Shown one piece after another: positions 35,359-44,597 of a stretch of DNA of 64,000 nucleotides (position 1 is its first letter; the number at the start of each line of letters is the position of its first letter). The notes beneath the pieces are model-generated. The model made no database searches. It was not told where the DNA came from and saw only the letters and a program-made list of their open reading frames with translations. The position numbers were made by a program, and so were the translations under genes. The stretch is from Hyphomicrobiaceae bacterium (GTDB taxonomy: Bacteria; Pseudomonadota; Alphaproteobacteria; Rhizobiales; Hyphomicrobiaceae). The stretch covers positions 806,001-870,000 of the forward strand of contig JACKJH010000001.1 of NCBI GenBank assembly GCA_020638055.1, given 5' to 3'.

Positions 35359-36336
35359 TCAACCACTCTTTGCCAGATTGCTCGGCAATTTGCGGGCCGT
35401 GCCAAGAAGAGTTCCGACGCCATGTTCCGTCAACAGCTCAAGCAGCACGCAATGGGGTACGCGTCCATCGATGATTACGACGGCTTCGACGCCTGCCTCT
35501 ACAACTTCTATGCAGCCCTCGATCTTGGGGATCATTCCGCCTGAAATTGTGCCGTCACGAATGAGCCCGCGGGCGTCTTCTATGGAGAGCTCCTCAAGCA
35601 GAACGCCATCCTTGTCGAGGACGCCCTTGACGTCGGTCAACAGCAACAAGCGCTTTGCTTTCATCCGCGCAGCCAACGCGGAGGCAAACGTGTCAGCGTT
35701 GATATTCAGCGTCTGGCCATCACGATCCAGTCCGATTGGTGCAACGACTGGGATGAGGTCTGATTTGGAGATGACGTCGATAATGTGCGGGTTGACCTCG
35801 ACGGGGTCGCCCACGTAGCCGATGTCTACAGCCTGCATCAAATTGGATTCAGGGTCGGGCATTTCGGTGATCTGCCGGGCCAGCATCAAGTTGCCGTCCT
35901 TGCCGGAAATACCGACCGCCTTGCCACCCTGGCGGTTGATCGCCGAGACGATTTCCTTGTTGATCTTGCCGGCGAGCACCATTTCGACGATTTCTACGGT
36001 TGGCTTGTCGGTGACGCGGAGGCCGTGGCGAAACTCGCTATGGATCTGCAACTTTCTCAGCATCTCCGCGATCTGAGGACCGCCACCGTGGACAACCACG
36101 GGATTTATGCCGGATTGTTTGAGATATATGACGTCCTTTGCGAAGGCGTCAGCCAGCGCCTGGTCGCCCATCGCATGGCCGCCAAACTTTATGACTACGG
36201 TTTCTTCGTCGTAGCGAATCATGTGCGGCAGTGCTTCGGCCAGGATGTGGGCCTTGGTATGGGCGCTGATGTCGCTCAGATCACTGCTAACGGCCGGAAC
36301 TGTCGGCTCCGACGTATTAAAGCCCGCCTTCGTCAT
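35359..36336 (-). CDS. argB: acetylglutamate kinase
   Basis: Phosphorylates N-acetylglutamate, the second step of arginine synthesis. The kinase core has VVIKFGGHAMGD near residue 48, VVVHGGGPQI, ALAARMKAKRLLLLTDVKGV and GGMIPKIEGC. I use ATG 36336, giving 325 residues; a TTG at 36351 would add five. The N-terminal 30 residues are variable and hydrophilic. In many relatives argB directly follows engB. Here a plus-strand gene (36695-38842) lies between them. Confidence 0.95.
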   Translation of the reverse strand: MTKAGFNTSEPTVPAVSSDLSDISAHTKAHILAEALPHMIRYDEETVVIKFGGHAMGDQALADAFAKDVIYLKQSGINPVVVHGGGPQIAEMLRKLQIHSEFRHGLRVTDKPTVEIVEMVLAGKINKEIVSAINRQGGKAVGISGKDGNLMLARQITEMPDPESNLMQAVDIGYVGDPVEVNPHIIDVISKSDLIPVVAPIGLDRDGQTLNINADTFASALAARMKAKRLLLLTDVKGVLDKDGVLLEELSIEDARGLIRDGTISGGMIPKIEGCIEVVEAGVEAVVIIDGRVPHCVLLELLTEHGVGTLLGTARKLPSNLAKSG

Positions 36337-36694
36337 TCTCGTGTCTCGCAATTTTTTGGTGCTTTTCTGCCATTAGCCATGAGAGCCTTGGATTGGCATC
36401 CGATTATCGGAAGATTGGTGCCACTGAGGCCGCACTTATAGCCCGTTGCCTCACAGCCACAACGGATTTCGCCCATATTCTTAAGTTAGGACAATTCGCA
36501 GCGAAAATGCGGGATGGCCGTTGCACAGGGGAGTGCCAGGACGATTCCGATCGGCTAACCTTCTCCCCTTATTGGGGATTCGTGCTGCGTTGAGGGCTGG
36601 AGAGGCTGCCTTTTCAGGCGCTGTCGTGCATTGGCATAACCCGGTGCCAGCCCTTGGCCCCTGGTGTGGAAGTTCTAGCGGAGACTTGGCGCCA

Positions 36695-38842
36695 ATGGCG
36701 CAAACGATCGTCGATGAAATTGGCCAAATCCTACCGCCCACGCGCAACCTCGCGGAAACGCTCGGGCGTGCGGCGGACTATGCGACACAGCAGGGGCACC
36801 GCGACGTTTCGTTGGAGCACTTGCTGCTGGCGCTGACGGAGGACCCTGATGCCAGCAGGGTCATGACGATTTCCCAGGTTGCCATTGAGCAACTTAAGGG
36901 TGACGTCGCCACCCATCTCGGCCATATCGACGAGCGATCCGAACCGGGAGCAACGGCGGGCATTTCAAACGAGTTGCGGCAGGTTCTTGAGGCTGCCGCT
37001 GCCGCCGCGCGCGGGCGTCGCAACGCCATAGACGGCGCCATCGTGCTGGCTGCAATCGTTGGGGACGGCCGCAGCACCGCTGCACACCTTTTGCGAGCCC
37101 ACGGGCTGACCTTCGAGGAAGCGATCAAGGCGTTGCAGAGCGCGGTCGAAGAGGAGCCGCGGGAAGATCGTCCAGGTGACAATCTCTCTGTCTCTGATGA
37201 GGATAACGCGGACTCTGTCGAGGTTTCGGCGCCGCCAGGCCGGCCGGCTGAACATTCACCTCCTGTGCGGCGCTTTCCGCAGGAAACCAGCGCGGACGAC
37301 ATCCTTGCCACTGCGCGTCAGCGTGTAGAAGGCCGCTTTGCGCCTGGCTTGCCGGACGCAGAGGATACGTTCGAAGCTGATGGTGCTTCGGCTGCCGATG
37401 GGCCCGGCAGGCATAATGACGACAAGTCAGAACATGCACGACCTGCGCCGATAGATGAGTTTGAAAGGCCTGCTCCCGCCGCGAAAAGGCCTTCACCGCC
37501 CGGGGCCATCAGGGGGCCGATCGGGGCTAATAGTGAGTCTGCTGGCGCGCCGGGTCCCACTGACGAGCCAAGTGTGGCGGCGGCGCAGGCGCGCTTCCAG
37601 CATGCCGACAAGAGCATTGATGAGGTGCTCTCTTCGATCCGGCGGAAGGGTGGCGCTGGGCAAGGGTCCATTGCGGTGCCGCCGGGCGCCCACATTCCCG
37701 ATCCGCCACAAAAAACAAAATCCGATGGACCGCCAACGCGCCGCGACGCGCCGCCGTTTGCCCCGCTCGATGCTGAAGCGGGTGGCGCGCGCCCGTCTCC
37801 CGAGCAGATGCGGCCCCCTGGCGCCGGTGGGCAACGTCCATCGGATCAGGACTTTTTTGGTGGCCGCTCGCCTGGGCGGCGGCAGCAACGCGGCACCGGG
37901 GCAGCTCCCGCCGCCCAGGCTCCCGTCCAAGGACCCAGTTCAGCACCCGTCCCAACACCTGTCCCAGCTCCGTCACCTGCGATGCCGCCATCAATGCCAC
38001 CAGCGCGTCCACCTGGACAGCAATCCGCGGGCGGGCTACGACAACCGGTACCACCTGTGCCGCATCCACAAGCGAACAGGGGCGGTGCGCCAGGGGCGGG
38101 GCACGCTTCCAGACCGCCGCCGCCAACAGCGCCGCAGGGACAAGGGCAATGGCCGCGCATGGAGCCGGGGCTGCAGCGGCCTCCTGGAGCGCCGCCACCG
38201 CATGCCCCGGGTGTACCTCCGGGGGTAGCTGGCCAACCACATATGCCGCCGCTGCAGGGCCAGCCCAAGGCTGCCGGCCGCCCGCGCCAGCGCTCGGCCG
38301 AACTCGCTGCCGGGCAAATGGTGGAGAACATTCCACGCGTCATGCGCGTTGGTGTTGCCACAGTTGTTGAGGCCCGCATTGCCCGCGCCGAGGTAAAAGC
38401 ACTGGCTGAGGGACTGCAAGGCGGTGGTTCAGCCTGGCGCCATGACCTGACCGTCACGAAGGCGATGTCGGTCCGGTTGCGGGCGCCCGACGGTGGTTTC
38501 TTCATCGAGACGAATTCGCCGGAGACGCAGTGGATCGAAAATACGCTCGGCTTCGACACCGATGATTATGCGAGCTGGCGCTGGTCCGTGACGCCAAAGG
38601 AGCGCGGCGCAAAGCGCTTACAGCTCATAATTTCGGCACGCACCGTAGGCACCGATGGACTGGCCGCCGAGACGGCGCTGCCGGATCAGGTTGTGGACGT
38701 AAAGGTGCGAATTAATTACGGAAAGACCGCCAAGAGATGGGGCGGTTGGGCACTTGCCGCTGTTCTTGGAGGTGTGCTGGCGCGTTTTGGCGAAGACCTG
38801 CCGGCGACACTGATGAATTTGATCGGTACGGTGGTGAAGTAG
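36695..38842 (+). CDS. Clp_N domain, proline-rich, membrane-anchored protein
   Basis: A 715-residue protein I know only as a hypothetical. ATG 36695 follows GGAG at 11 bases. Residues about 1-150 form a Clp amino-terminal double repeat (ATQQGHRDVSLEHLLLALTEDPDA and GRRNAIDGAIVLAAIVGDGRS). Residues about 165-545 are disordered, acidic then very rich in Pro, Gly and Gln. A C-terminal domain (about 545-680) contains VVEARIARAEVKAL, the RHDLTVTKAMSVRLRAPDGG block and ASWRWSVTP, followed by one hydrophobic helix (WALAAVLGGVLARF). No AAA ATPase domain is present, so it cannot be a Clp chaperone. The helix suggests inner-membrane anchoring. Confidence 0.88.
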   Translation: MAQTIVDEIGQILPPTRNLAETLGRAADYATQQGHRDVSLEHLLLALTEDPDASRVMTISQVAIEQLKGDVATHLGHIDERSEPGATAGISNELRQVLEAAAAAARGRRNAIDGAIVLAAIVGDGRSTAAHLLRAHGLTFEEAIKALQSAVEEEPREDRPGDNLSVSDEDNADSVEVSAPPGRPAEHSPPVRRFPQETSADDILATARQRVEGRFAPGLPDAEDTFEADGASAADGPGRHNDDKSEHARPAPIDEFERPAPAAKRPSPPGAIRGPIGANSESAGAPGPTDEPSVAAAQARFQHADKSIDEVLSSIRRKGGAGQGSIAVPPGAHIPDPPQKTKSDGPPTRRDAPPFAPLDAEAGGARPSPEQMRPPGAGGQRPSDQDFFGGRSPGRRQQRGTGAAPAAQAPVQGPSSAPVPTPVPAPSPAMPPSMPPARPPGQQSAGGLRQPVPPVPHPQANRGGAPGAGHASRPPPPTAPQGQGQWPRMEPGLQRPPGAPPPHAPGVPPGVAGQPHMPPLQGQPKAAGRPRQRSAELAAGQMVENIPRVMRVGVATVVEARIARAEVKALAEGLQGGGSAWRHDLTVTKAMSVRLRAPDGGFFIETNSPETQWIENTLGFDTDDYASWRWSVTPKERGAKRLQLIISARTVGTDGLAAETALPDQVVDVKVRINYGKTAKRWGGWALAAVLGGVLARFGEDLPATLMNLIGTVVK

Positions 38843-38907
38843 GTGGTCCGTTGCAGTTCGGCGCGCGCGTTCCACTTTATCCTTCGAAGTCTCAACTTCC
38901 TACACGT

Positions 38908-39561
38908 TCATGGGGTTGACCGCTCGGCAAGCAGGGCGGCGATGGCGGCGCGGAGGTGGTCAATGCCAATTCCCTTTTCAGACGATGTGGCGATCATCTG
39001 CGGGAATGCCGCGGGGTGTTTTGTAAGAGCGGCTGCAGTTGCCTCAATAATCTTGGGTCGGGCGGCATGGGACAGCTTGTCGATCTTGGTCAGCACGATC
39101 TGATAGGAGACGGCGGCGATGTCCAGCATCTCAAGTATCGAGGCATCGACTGGTTTGATGCCGTGGCGTGCGTCAATCAGCAGGTAGACACGCGCCAGCG
39201 TCGTTCGCCCCTGCAAATATGCGAAAACCAATTCGGTCCAGGCGTCGACCTTTTCTTTCGGTGCCTTGGCGAAGCCGTAGCCTGGCATGTCGATGATTTC
39301 GAGTGGAATGCCTTCGGATACGAAAAAGTTGAGTTCCTGTGTGCGGCCAGGTGTGTTGGACGTGCGCGCCAGGCCGTTCTGTCTCACAAGTGCGTTGATG
39401 AGGCTTGACTTGCCGACGTTAGAGCGGCCGGCGAATGCAATCTCGACGGGGCCGGCAGGCGGCAGGAAATCAATCGACGGCACGCCCATGCGGAATGTCC
39501 AGGGCCGCTCGAATAATTGGTGGCCAGCGCGGATTTCGTCTTCGGAAAATTCAGGGGTCAT
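38908..39561 (-). CDS. engB: ribosome biogenesis GTP-binding protein YihA/YsxC
   Basis: An essential-type GTPase for late assembly of the large ribosomal subunit. It has 217 residues. G1 is AGRSNVGKSSLINAL, G3 is IDMPGYGFAKAPK, G4 is VLTKIDKL, and G5 lies near ATSSEKGIG. It is downstream of yidC on the minus strand, separated by a hairpin terminator. argB is further downstream beyond the Clp_N gene on the other strand. Confidence 0.95.
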   Translation of the reverse strand: MTPEFSEDEIRAGHQLFERPWTFRMGVPSIDFLPPAGPVEIAFAGRSNVGKSSLINALVRQNGLARTSNTPGRTQELNFFVSEGIPLEIIDMPGYGFAKAPKEKVDAWTELVFAYLQGRTTLARVYLLIDARHGIKPVDASILEMLDIAAVSYQIVLTKIDKLSHAARPKIIEATAAALTKHPAAFPQMIATSSEKGIGIDHLRAAIAALLAERSTP

Positions 39562-39582
39562 GAAGCGTCGGCCTGAGGCAGC

Positions 39583-39608
39583 AAAAGGGCCGGTACAAGA
39601 CCGGCCCT
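39583..39608 (-). terminator. intrinsic terminator between yidC and engB
   Basis: On the minus strand AGGGCCGG and CCGGCCCT form an 8-bp perfect stem around TCTTGTA, followed by TTTTGC. It would partly uncouple engB from yidC. Confidence 0.75.
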
Positions 39609-39617
39609 GCGCGTTTT

Positions 39618-41501
39618 CTATTTCTTGTCCTTGCCACCACCGGTCAGCCTGCGGGCAGCATGCAACGTCGCTTTGAGGTTGTCCTTCAGAGGGATTTCAG
39701 TGCCCTGGCGTTTCATGATTGTTGCCTGTTGGGCAATCGAAAGGATGTTGTTCCAGGCCCAGTAAATGACAAGGCCTGCGGGGAATGTCGCCAAGAGGAA
39801 GGTGAACAGCACCGGCATCCAGTTGAAGATCGCCTGCTGCATGGGGTCGGGCTGCTTGGGATTGAGCTGCATCTGGACCCACATGGTGATGCCCATAATC
39901 ACCGGCCATGCACCGATATGCAGGAACTCGGGAATAGCAAATGGCAGCAAGCCGAACAGGTTGAAAATCGAGGTTGGATCGGGTGCCGACAGGTCGTGAA
40001 TCCAGCCGTAAAAAGGCGCGTGACGCATGTCGATGGTCACGAACAGCACCTTGTAAAGTGCGAAGAAAACCGGGATCTGCAGCAGGATCGGCAGACAGCC
40101 AGCCAATGGGTTGATCTTCTGCTCCTGATAGAGCTTCATCAATTCTTGTTGCTGGCGCGCCTTGTCGTCTTTGAAACGCTCGCGCAGGGTTTCCATTTCC
40201 GGCTGCAGTTTCTTCATCTTCGCCATCGATTCGTAGCTCTTATTGGCGAGCGGGAAGAATGCGAGTTTGACCATAACCGTGGTTGCGAGGATCGCGAGGC
40301 CAAAGTTTCCGAGCAGCTTGTAGAGCCAGTCGATCAAGTGGAACAGCGGCTTGGTGATGAAGTAGAACCAGCCCCAGTCAATCATCAGGTCGAACTTCTT
40401 GATGCCAAGCGTGTCCTGATATTGTTCCATCAGAGATACTTTTTTGGCGCCAGCGTATAGCCGCTGCTCAACCTTTTGCGACTGGCCCGCGGCCACCGTG
40501 ACGCCCTGCATGAGATAGTCGGTCTGGTAGCTGTCCTGGGATCCTGGGGTGGCGCCCTTGGTGCCCGAATAGTTGGCACGATAGGGTGTCTTCTGGTCGG
40601 GGATGAGCGCTGCTGCCCAGTATTTATCGGTGATGCCCAGCCAACCACCCTTGGCGTCGTTGAAGGTCTTGGCGCCACCTTCCTTCAATACATTCTTGTA
40701 GGTGATTTCTTGCAGGCCTTCTTCACCGGTTACGCCGATCAAGCCTTCATGGAGAATGTAGAAGCCTTCGATCAACGGAGTGCCGAGACGGTAGATGCGG
40801 CCGTATGGGTATAGTGTGACGTCAGCACCGGACGTGTTATCGACGCTGTCGGTCACTGTGAACATGTAGTTGGGGTCGACAGCTATGGTCCGTTTGAATG
40901 TGAGGCCGGCGCCATTGTTCCATGAAAGTGTGACGGGCGTTTCGGCGGTTAACTTGCCGGTTCCATCCTGTGTCCAGACGGTGTCTCGGTTCGGTAAGTT
41001 TACAGTTGCCCCGGCGCCTGCGACCCAGCCAAACTCAGCAAAATAGGGATCAGGCGCACCGGCAGGTGAAAACAGAACGACATTGGGCGAATTTTTATCG
41101 ACGGTGCGGTGATATTTGCTCAGGACGATGTCGTCGATGCGCGCTCCCTTGAGCGAAATAGACCCTTTGATCGCCGGCGTCGCGATTACAACCCGCTGGC
41201 CGTCATTGATGGTGCTCTCGCGGGTTGCATTTGCGGAATGAGCTGGTGGGGCAACAGCGGGGGTGCCTGGTGCTGATGGTGTGGTTGGCGCGGATTTGCC
41301 GTTCGTAATGGTTGATCCGGGCGCTGCGGGTGGCGAACCGGCTGCGGGTTGGGACGGCGACGACGGCGCCTGGTGAGCGATACGTTCTTTCTCGGCGGTT
41401 ATCTTGGGGCCCGCGTAGAAGTATTGCCATGCAAACAGCACCAGCATCGACAGCACGAGGGCGATCAGAACGTTTTGGCTATTGTCTGGGTCCTTGCTCA
41501 T
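39618..41501 (-). CDS. yidC: membrane protein insertase YidC
   Basis: Inserts and folds inner-membrane proteins, alone or with SecYEG. It has 627 residues: an N-terminal helix (NVLIALVLSMLVLFAWQYFY), a Pro/Ala-rich linker, a large periplasmic beta domain (about 110-370), and the conserved insertase core with five helices. The core includes NFGLAILATTVMVKLAFFPLANKSYESMAKM and the loop MKKLQPEMETLRERFKDDK (in pieces). It is one of the usual genes after rpmH and rnpA. Confidence 0.97.
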   Translation of the reverse strand: MSKDPDNSQNVLIALVLSMLVLFAWQYFYAGPKITAEKERIAHQAPSSPSQPAAGSPPAAPGSTITNGKSAPTTPSAPGTPAVAPPAHSANATRESTINDGQRVVIATPAIKGSISLKGARIDDIVLSKYHRTVDKNSPNVVLFSPAGAPDPYFAEFGWVAGAGATVNLPNRDTVWTQDGTGKLTAETPVTLSWNNGAGLTFKRTIAVDPNYMFTVTDSVDNTSGADVTLYPYGRIYRLGTPLIEGFYILHEGLIGVTGEEGLQEITYKNVLKEGGAKTFNDAKGGWLGITDKYWAAALIPDQKTPYRANYSGTKGATPGSQDSYQTDYLMQGVTVAAGQSQKVEQRLYAGAKKVSLMEQYQDTLGIKKFDLMIDWGWFYFITKPLFHLIDWLYKLLGNFGLAILATTVMVKLAFFPLANKSYESMAKMKKLQPEMETLRERFKDDKARQQQELMKLYQEQKINPLAGCLPILLQIPVFFALYKVLFVTIDMRHAPFYGWIHDLSAPDPTSIFNLFGLLPFAIPEFLHIGAWPVIMGITMWVQMQLNPKQPDPMQQAIFNWMPVLFTFLLATFPAGLVIYWAWNNILSIAQQATIMKRQGTEIPLKDNLKATLHAARRLTGGGKDKK

Positions 41502-41610
41502 CTCAGTCTCGGTGCTGGGTCTGCAAAATCAGGGTGAGTTCTCGCTGCGGTAGGACTTGCCCGCGGGATTTGTGCGGCCATCAAGGCTTCGGTATCTGGT
41601 GCGGCGGAAT

Positions 41611-42036
41611 CTATGTGCGTTCGCCGTTCGGGGGTAAGGGCTTCTTTCGCCTGGGGTGATGCACGCGTTGGAGCGCGACTTCAAGATCCTTTTTCAACGC
41701 CGCGAAAGGCCGGTCATATGCGGCGCCTCGGGCAATCAGTACGTAATCGAAGCCTGGTCGGGCATGCTGGTCGCTCAATTCCGTGATGGCTGACTTCAAG
41801 CGTCGCCTTATGCGGTTACGAATTACGGCGTTCCCGAGTTTTTTGGTGACTGTAAAACCGAAACGGGGCGGCCCGACCGCCCCATTTTCCAGGTTCGAAA
41901 TGTGTGTATCGTCGGTGAGACTGATTACCGTTTGGTTTCTGCGCTTGCATTCAACAGTTGCACTTGGAGTGGACCACCTGTTGCCGCCGCGAACCTTGAG
42001 GAATTCTCCTCGCTTCTTGAGCGTGACAAGCCGCAT
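41611..42036 (-). CDS. rnpA: ribonuclease P protein component
   Basis: The protein subunit of RNase P, which matures the 5' ends of tRNAs. ATG 42036 gives 141 residues starting MRLVTLKKRGEFLKVR, with the RNR motif in KLGNAVIRNRIRRRLKSA. The open frame runs upstream to 42366 through rpmH in another frame and is not all coding. A C-terminal basic tail (HHPRRKKPLPPNGERT) is slightly long. It follows rpmH by 80 bp. Confidence 0.93.
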   Translation of the reverse strand: MRLVTLKKRGEFLKVRGGNRWSTPSATVECKRRNQTVISLTDDTHISNLENGAVGPPRFGFTVTKKLGNAVIRNRIRRRLKSAITELSDQHARPGFDYVLIARGAAYDRPFAALKKDLEVALQRVHHPRRKKPLPPNGERT

Positions 42037-42116
42037 TTCAGTGTCCCGTGCCGCTGTGTCCCCGCGCAACAATTCTGCGTATGAACCAACGCGGGGGCCG
42101 GATGCGACGGAATGGG

Positions 42117-42251
42117 TCAAGCGCTCAGACGTTTGCGGCCCTTGGCGCGGCGCCTTGCCAGCACTTTGATGCCGCCCTTGGTTGCCATGCGAGCGCGGAA
42201 GCCATGGCGGCGCTTGCGCACCAGACGGCTTGGTTGATAGGTCCGTTTCAT
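42117..42251 (-). CDS. rpmH: 50S ribosomal protein L34
   Basis: A 44-residue basic protein starting MKRTYQPSRLVRKRRHGFRA and ending RRRAKGRKRLSA. This is a complete L34, from ATG at 42251 to TGA at 42117. It is the first gene of the rpmH-rnpA-yidC cluster and has a strong promoter upstream. Confidence 0.97.
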   Translation of the reverse strand: MKRTYQPSRLVRKRRHGFRARMATKGGIKVLARRRAKGRKRLSA

Positions 42252-42383
42252 CGTTCGAAACTCCGTAAATGGCGAAAGTCCGGCGTTTGGCGCGGCTTTG
42301 GCAAAACCTTGTCACATTGCGCGACGGCACCGAATTTCCGGGCTCCGCGCCTGCCAACGCTGGCATGAATTGGAATCCCGCCG

Positions 42384-42412
42384 CTTATAGGGGCGGGATT
42401 GGTTGAAGTCAA
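42384..42412 (-). promoter_or_regulatory. sigma-70 promoter for rpmH-rnpA-yidC
   Basis: On the minus strand TTGACT (42412-42407) and TATAAG (42389-42384) are separated by exactly 17 bases. Both boxes are close to consensus. The leader to rpmH is about 125 nt. The rest of the gap up to 42676 shows nothing else I can name. Confidence 0.75.
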
Positions 42413-42676
42413 TCGAACTACGTGCGTTTTGGAACGCAGGGCCGGGCGACCCATGGGCCGATCACGAACGTGTCATTGGGTGCTTTGAGACAATGCATGT
42501 CGGCGTGTGCGTAGGTGGGGAAGAAGTGCCAGCTTGTGGCGCAATCGTTGCTGATATTTTCAAGCAAAGCTACCGGCTTCGTGTTCGATGGCAAGGGCCC
42601 TCATGCTTTGCGGAGAATATTTGCATAACCATCTGCGAATACAACGTTTTTTAATATCGGAAATCGAGGTCTTTGC

Positions 42677-43654
42677 GTGATGCGTTTGTCCGCTCCAAGA
42701 CTAACAAGGCGCTGCGTGGGACTTTTGGGAAAATCCAGGGTTGATGAATCGATGGGTCTTGCGGTCCGGCGCTGCCAGGACATTTGTTGGTCGGCTGCTC
42801 TTTTCATGCTGATTGCGCTTGCAACCCTTGGTTTGGGCCATGCGAGCGCTTTTTCTGCGGATGCCGGTGTGGTCCGGCCCAACCTTACTAAAGCGTTCAA
42901 CGTCTACACTTCGGGCGGTTCGGCAAGGGTCGATCATTCAGACTGGGACCGGCTTCTTAAAGCCTACGTCAAGCCGTCGGCTCACGGCGTCAATCTCGTC
43001 GATTACAAGGCGTTCAAGAGCAGTGGGCGCGCAGCGCTGCAGGCCTATATCGCGCGTCTTGAAGTCACAAGTGTTGGCGATCTGGACCGACCCGAGCAGC
43101 TCGCTTTTTGGGTCAATCTTTATAATGCCAAGACGGTCGACATCATACTTGCGCACTATCCTGTAGCTTCCATACGCGAAATCTCGCTCGACGACAGTCT
43201 CTTGGGGTACTTGAAAAAGAGTGTCGGCGCAGGCGGACCCTGGAAAGTGCCGGTGGTTAGGGTCAATCACCAGCGCCTCAGCCTCGACAATATCGAGCAC
43301 AACATCCTCAGACCCATATTCAAAGACCCGCGCGTGCACTACGCGATCAATTGCGCATCAATGGGATGCCCCAATTTGCAGGCGTATGCGTTTTCAGGCG
43401 ACGCGATCAATGCGCAGCTCGACACCGCTGCACGCGCATTCATCAATGATCCCCGCGGCTTTGCTGTGCATGAAGGGCGGATAGCCGCTTCATCGATCTA
43501 TTCGTGGTTTCAGGAAGATTTCGGTGGAAGCGAAGCTGGTGTACTGGCTCATGCACGGCAGTTCGCTAACCCCGCGCTTAAGGCGAAGCTAAGGGGGAGG
43601 ACCAAAATTGAAGCTTTCGCCTACGACTGGCGATTGAATGATGTCGCACGCTGA
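42677..43654 (+). CDS. DUF547 domain protein, exported
   Basis: A protein of 325 residues. A hydrophobic segment (SAALFMLIALATLGLGHASAFS) near residue 40 looks like a signal peptide or anchor. The true start may be the ATG at 42752, 25 residues later. The DUF547 domain follows with the hallmark block FWVNLYNAKTVDIIL, the segment LSLDNIEHNILRPIFKDPRVHYAINC, and ASMGCPNLQ. The conserved Cys and His positions suggest a catalytic or metal site, but the function of the family is unknown. Confidence 0.85.
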   Translation: MMRLSAPRLTRRCVGLLGKSRVDESMGLAVRRCQDICWSAALFMLIALATLGLGHASAFSADAGVVRPNLTKAFNVYTSGGSARVDHSDWDRLLKAYVKPSAHGVNLVDYKAFKSSGRAALQAYIARLEVTSVGDLDRPEQLAFWVNLYNAKTVDIILAHYPVASIREISLDDSLLGYLKKSVGAGGPWKVPVVRVNHQRLSLDNIEHNILRPIFKDPRVHYAINCASMGCPNLQAYAFSGDAINAQLDTAARAFINDPRGFAVHEGRIAASSIYSWFQEDFGGSEAGVLAHARQFANPALKAKLRGRTKIEAFAYDWRLNDVAR

Positions 43655-43784
43655 TTTGCCATGCGAGATGTGATGTCGGGGGCGTGGATTGACGATGAAA
43701 ACGAGCGGCAGATTGCTGGCTGGAGCATAATCATGGGCTGTGCACCCGAATGTAAATGAGGATAGTGGCGATGAGGGTATTGCC

Positions 43785-44597
43785 ATGAATGATCAGCGAG
43801 ACAACCTGACGGGGCTTAGGCCCGGTCAGGTGGCGCGTCATGGTGCGATCAGACGATGGGCGCCGCTGGGTGTTCTTGCGGCGCTGATGGCGCTCGCGTT
43901 CGCCATGGGCTGGCATGAGCATTTGAGCTTCAAAACTATCGGAACCAACTATGAGGCGCTAACAGGCTTCATCGAGGAGAACCTGATCGTCGCCCTACTG
44001 TGCTACATGGCGCTGTATGTCGTAGTGGTTGCTTTATCTCTGCCTGGCGGGCTGGTCATGACGCTGTCGGGTGGCTTGTTATTTGGATGGTTTACAACTG
44101 CGGTTGCAACGGTAATCGCCGCCACTATTGGCGCTACAATTGTGTTTCTCGTTGCCAAATCGTCGTTCGGTGAAGACCTGGCGGCCAAAGCCGGACCGTG
44201 GCTGGGCAAGTTGCGCGCGGGCTTTCAGGAAAATGCGTTGAGCTACCTCTTGTTTCTGCGGCTTGTTCCTGCGTTTCCGTTTTTTGTCGTCAATCTTGCA
44301 CCGGCGCTGCTTGGAGTTCCGCTGAAGACCTATGTCATTGGTACCTTTTTCGGGATCATTCCGGGCACCACTGCCTTCTCGGTGCTGGGGGCAGGACTGG
44401 GCAGCGCGGTTGAAAGTCAGAATGCTATCTACAACGCTTGTCTTGCAGAGCATGCTAGCAACGCCGGACAAGTTTGTACCTATTCAATTGATACCAAGGC
44501 ACTCATCACGCCCGAACTCTTGGCGGCATTCGTGCTGCTTGGTGTGGTCGCGTTGATACCAGTGGCGCTGAAGACGTGGAGCAAACGCGATGGCTGA
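43785..44597 (+). CDS. TVP38/TMEM64 (DedA-like SNARE-associated) membrane protein
   Basis: A membrane protein of 270 residues from ATG 43785; a GTG at 43740 would add 15. After a hydrophilic N-terminus and first helix, the family core shows LPGGLVMTLSGGLLFGWF, then GATIVFLVAKSSFGEDL and YLLFLRLVPAFPFFVVNLAPALLGVP (in pieces). This is the TVP38 domain, probably involved in lipid scrambling or transport. Its end overlaps the next gene by eight bases, so the pair is translated together. Confidence 0.9.
   Translation: MNDQRDNLTGLRPGQVARHGAIRRWAPLGVLAALMALAFAMGWHEHLSFKTIGTNYEALTGFIEENLIVALLCYMALYVVVVALSLPGGLVMTLSGGLLFGWFTTAVATVIAATIGATIVFLVAKSSFGEDLAAKAGPWLGKLRAGFQENALSYLLFLRLVPAFPFFVVNLAPALLGVPLKTYVIGTFFGIIPGTTAFSVLGAGLGSAVESQNAIYNACLAEHASNAGQVCTYSIDTKALITPELLAAFVLLGVVALIPVALKTWSKRDG

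Noticed and set aside
37455..38336. Open frames on both strands inside the Clp_N gene
   Set aside because: They are by-products of the GC-rich, proline-rich coding sequence. Their translations are low complexity without motifs.
41611..42366. 251-aa version of RnpA
   Set aside because: The first 110 residues run through rpmH in another frame. The RnpA domain begins at ATG 42036.
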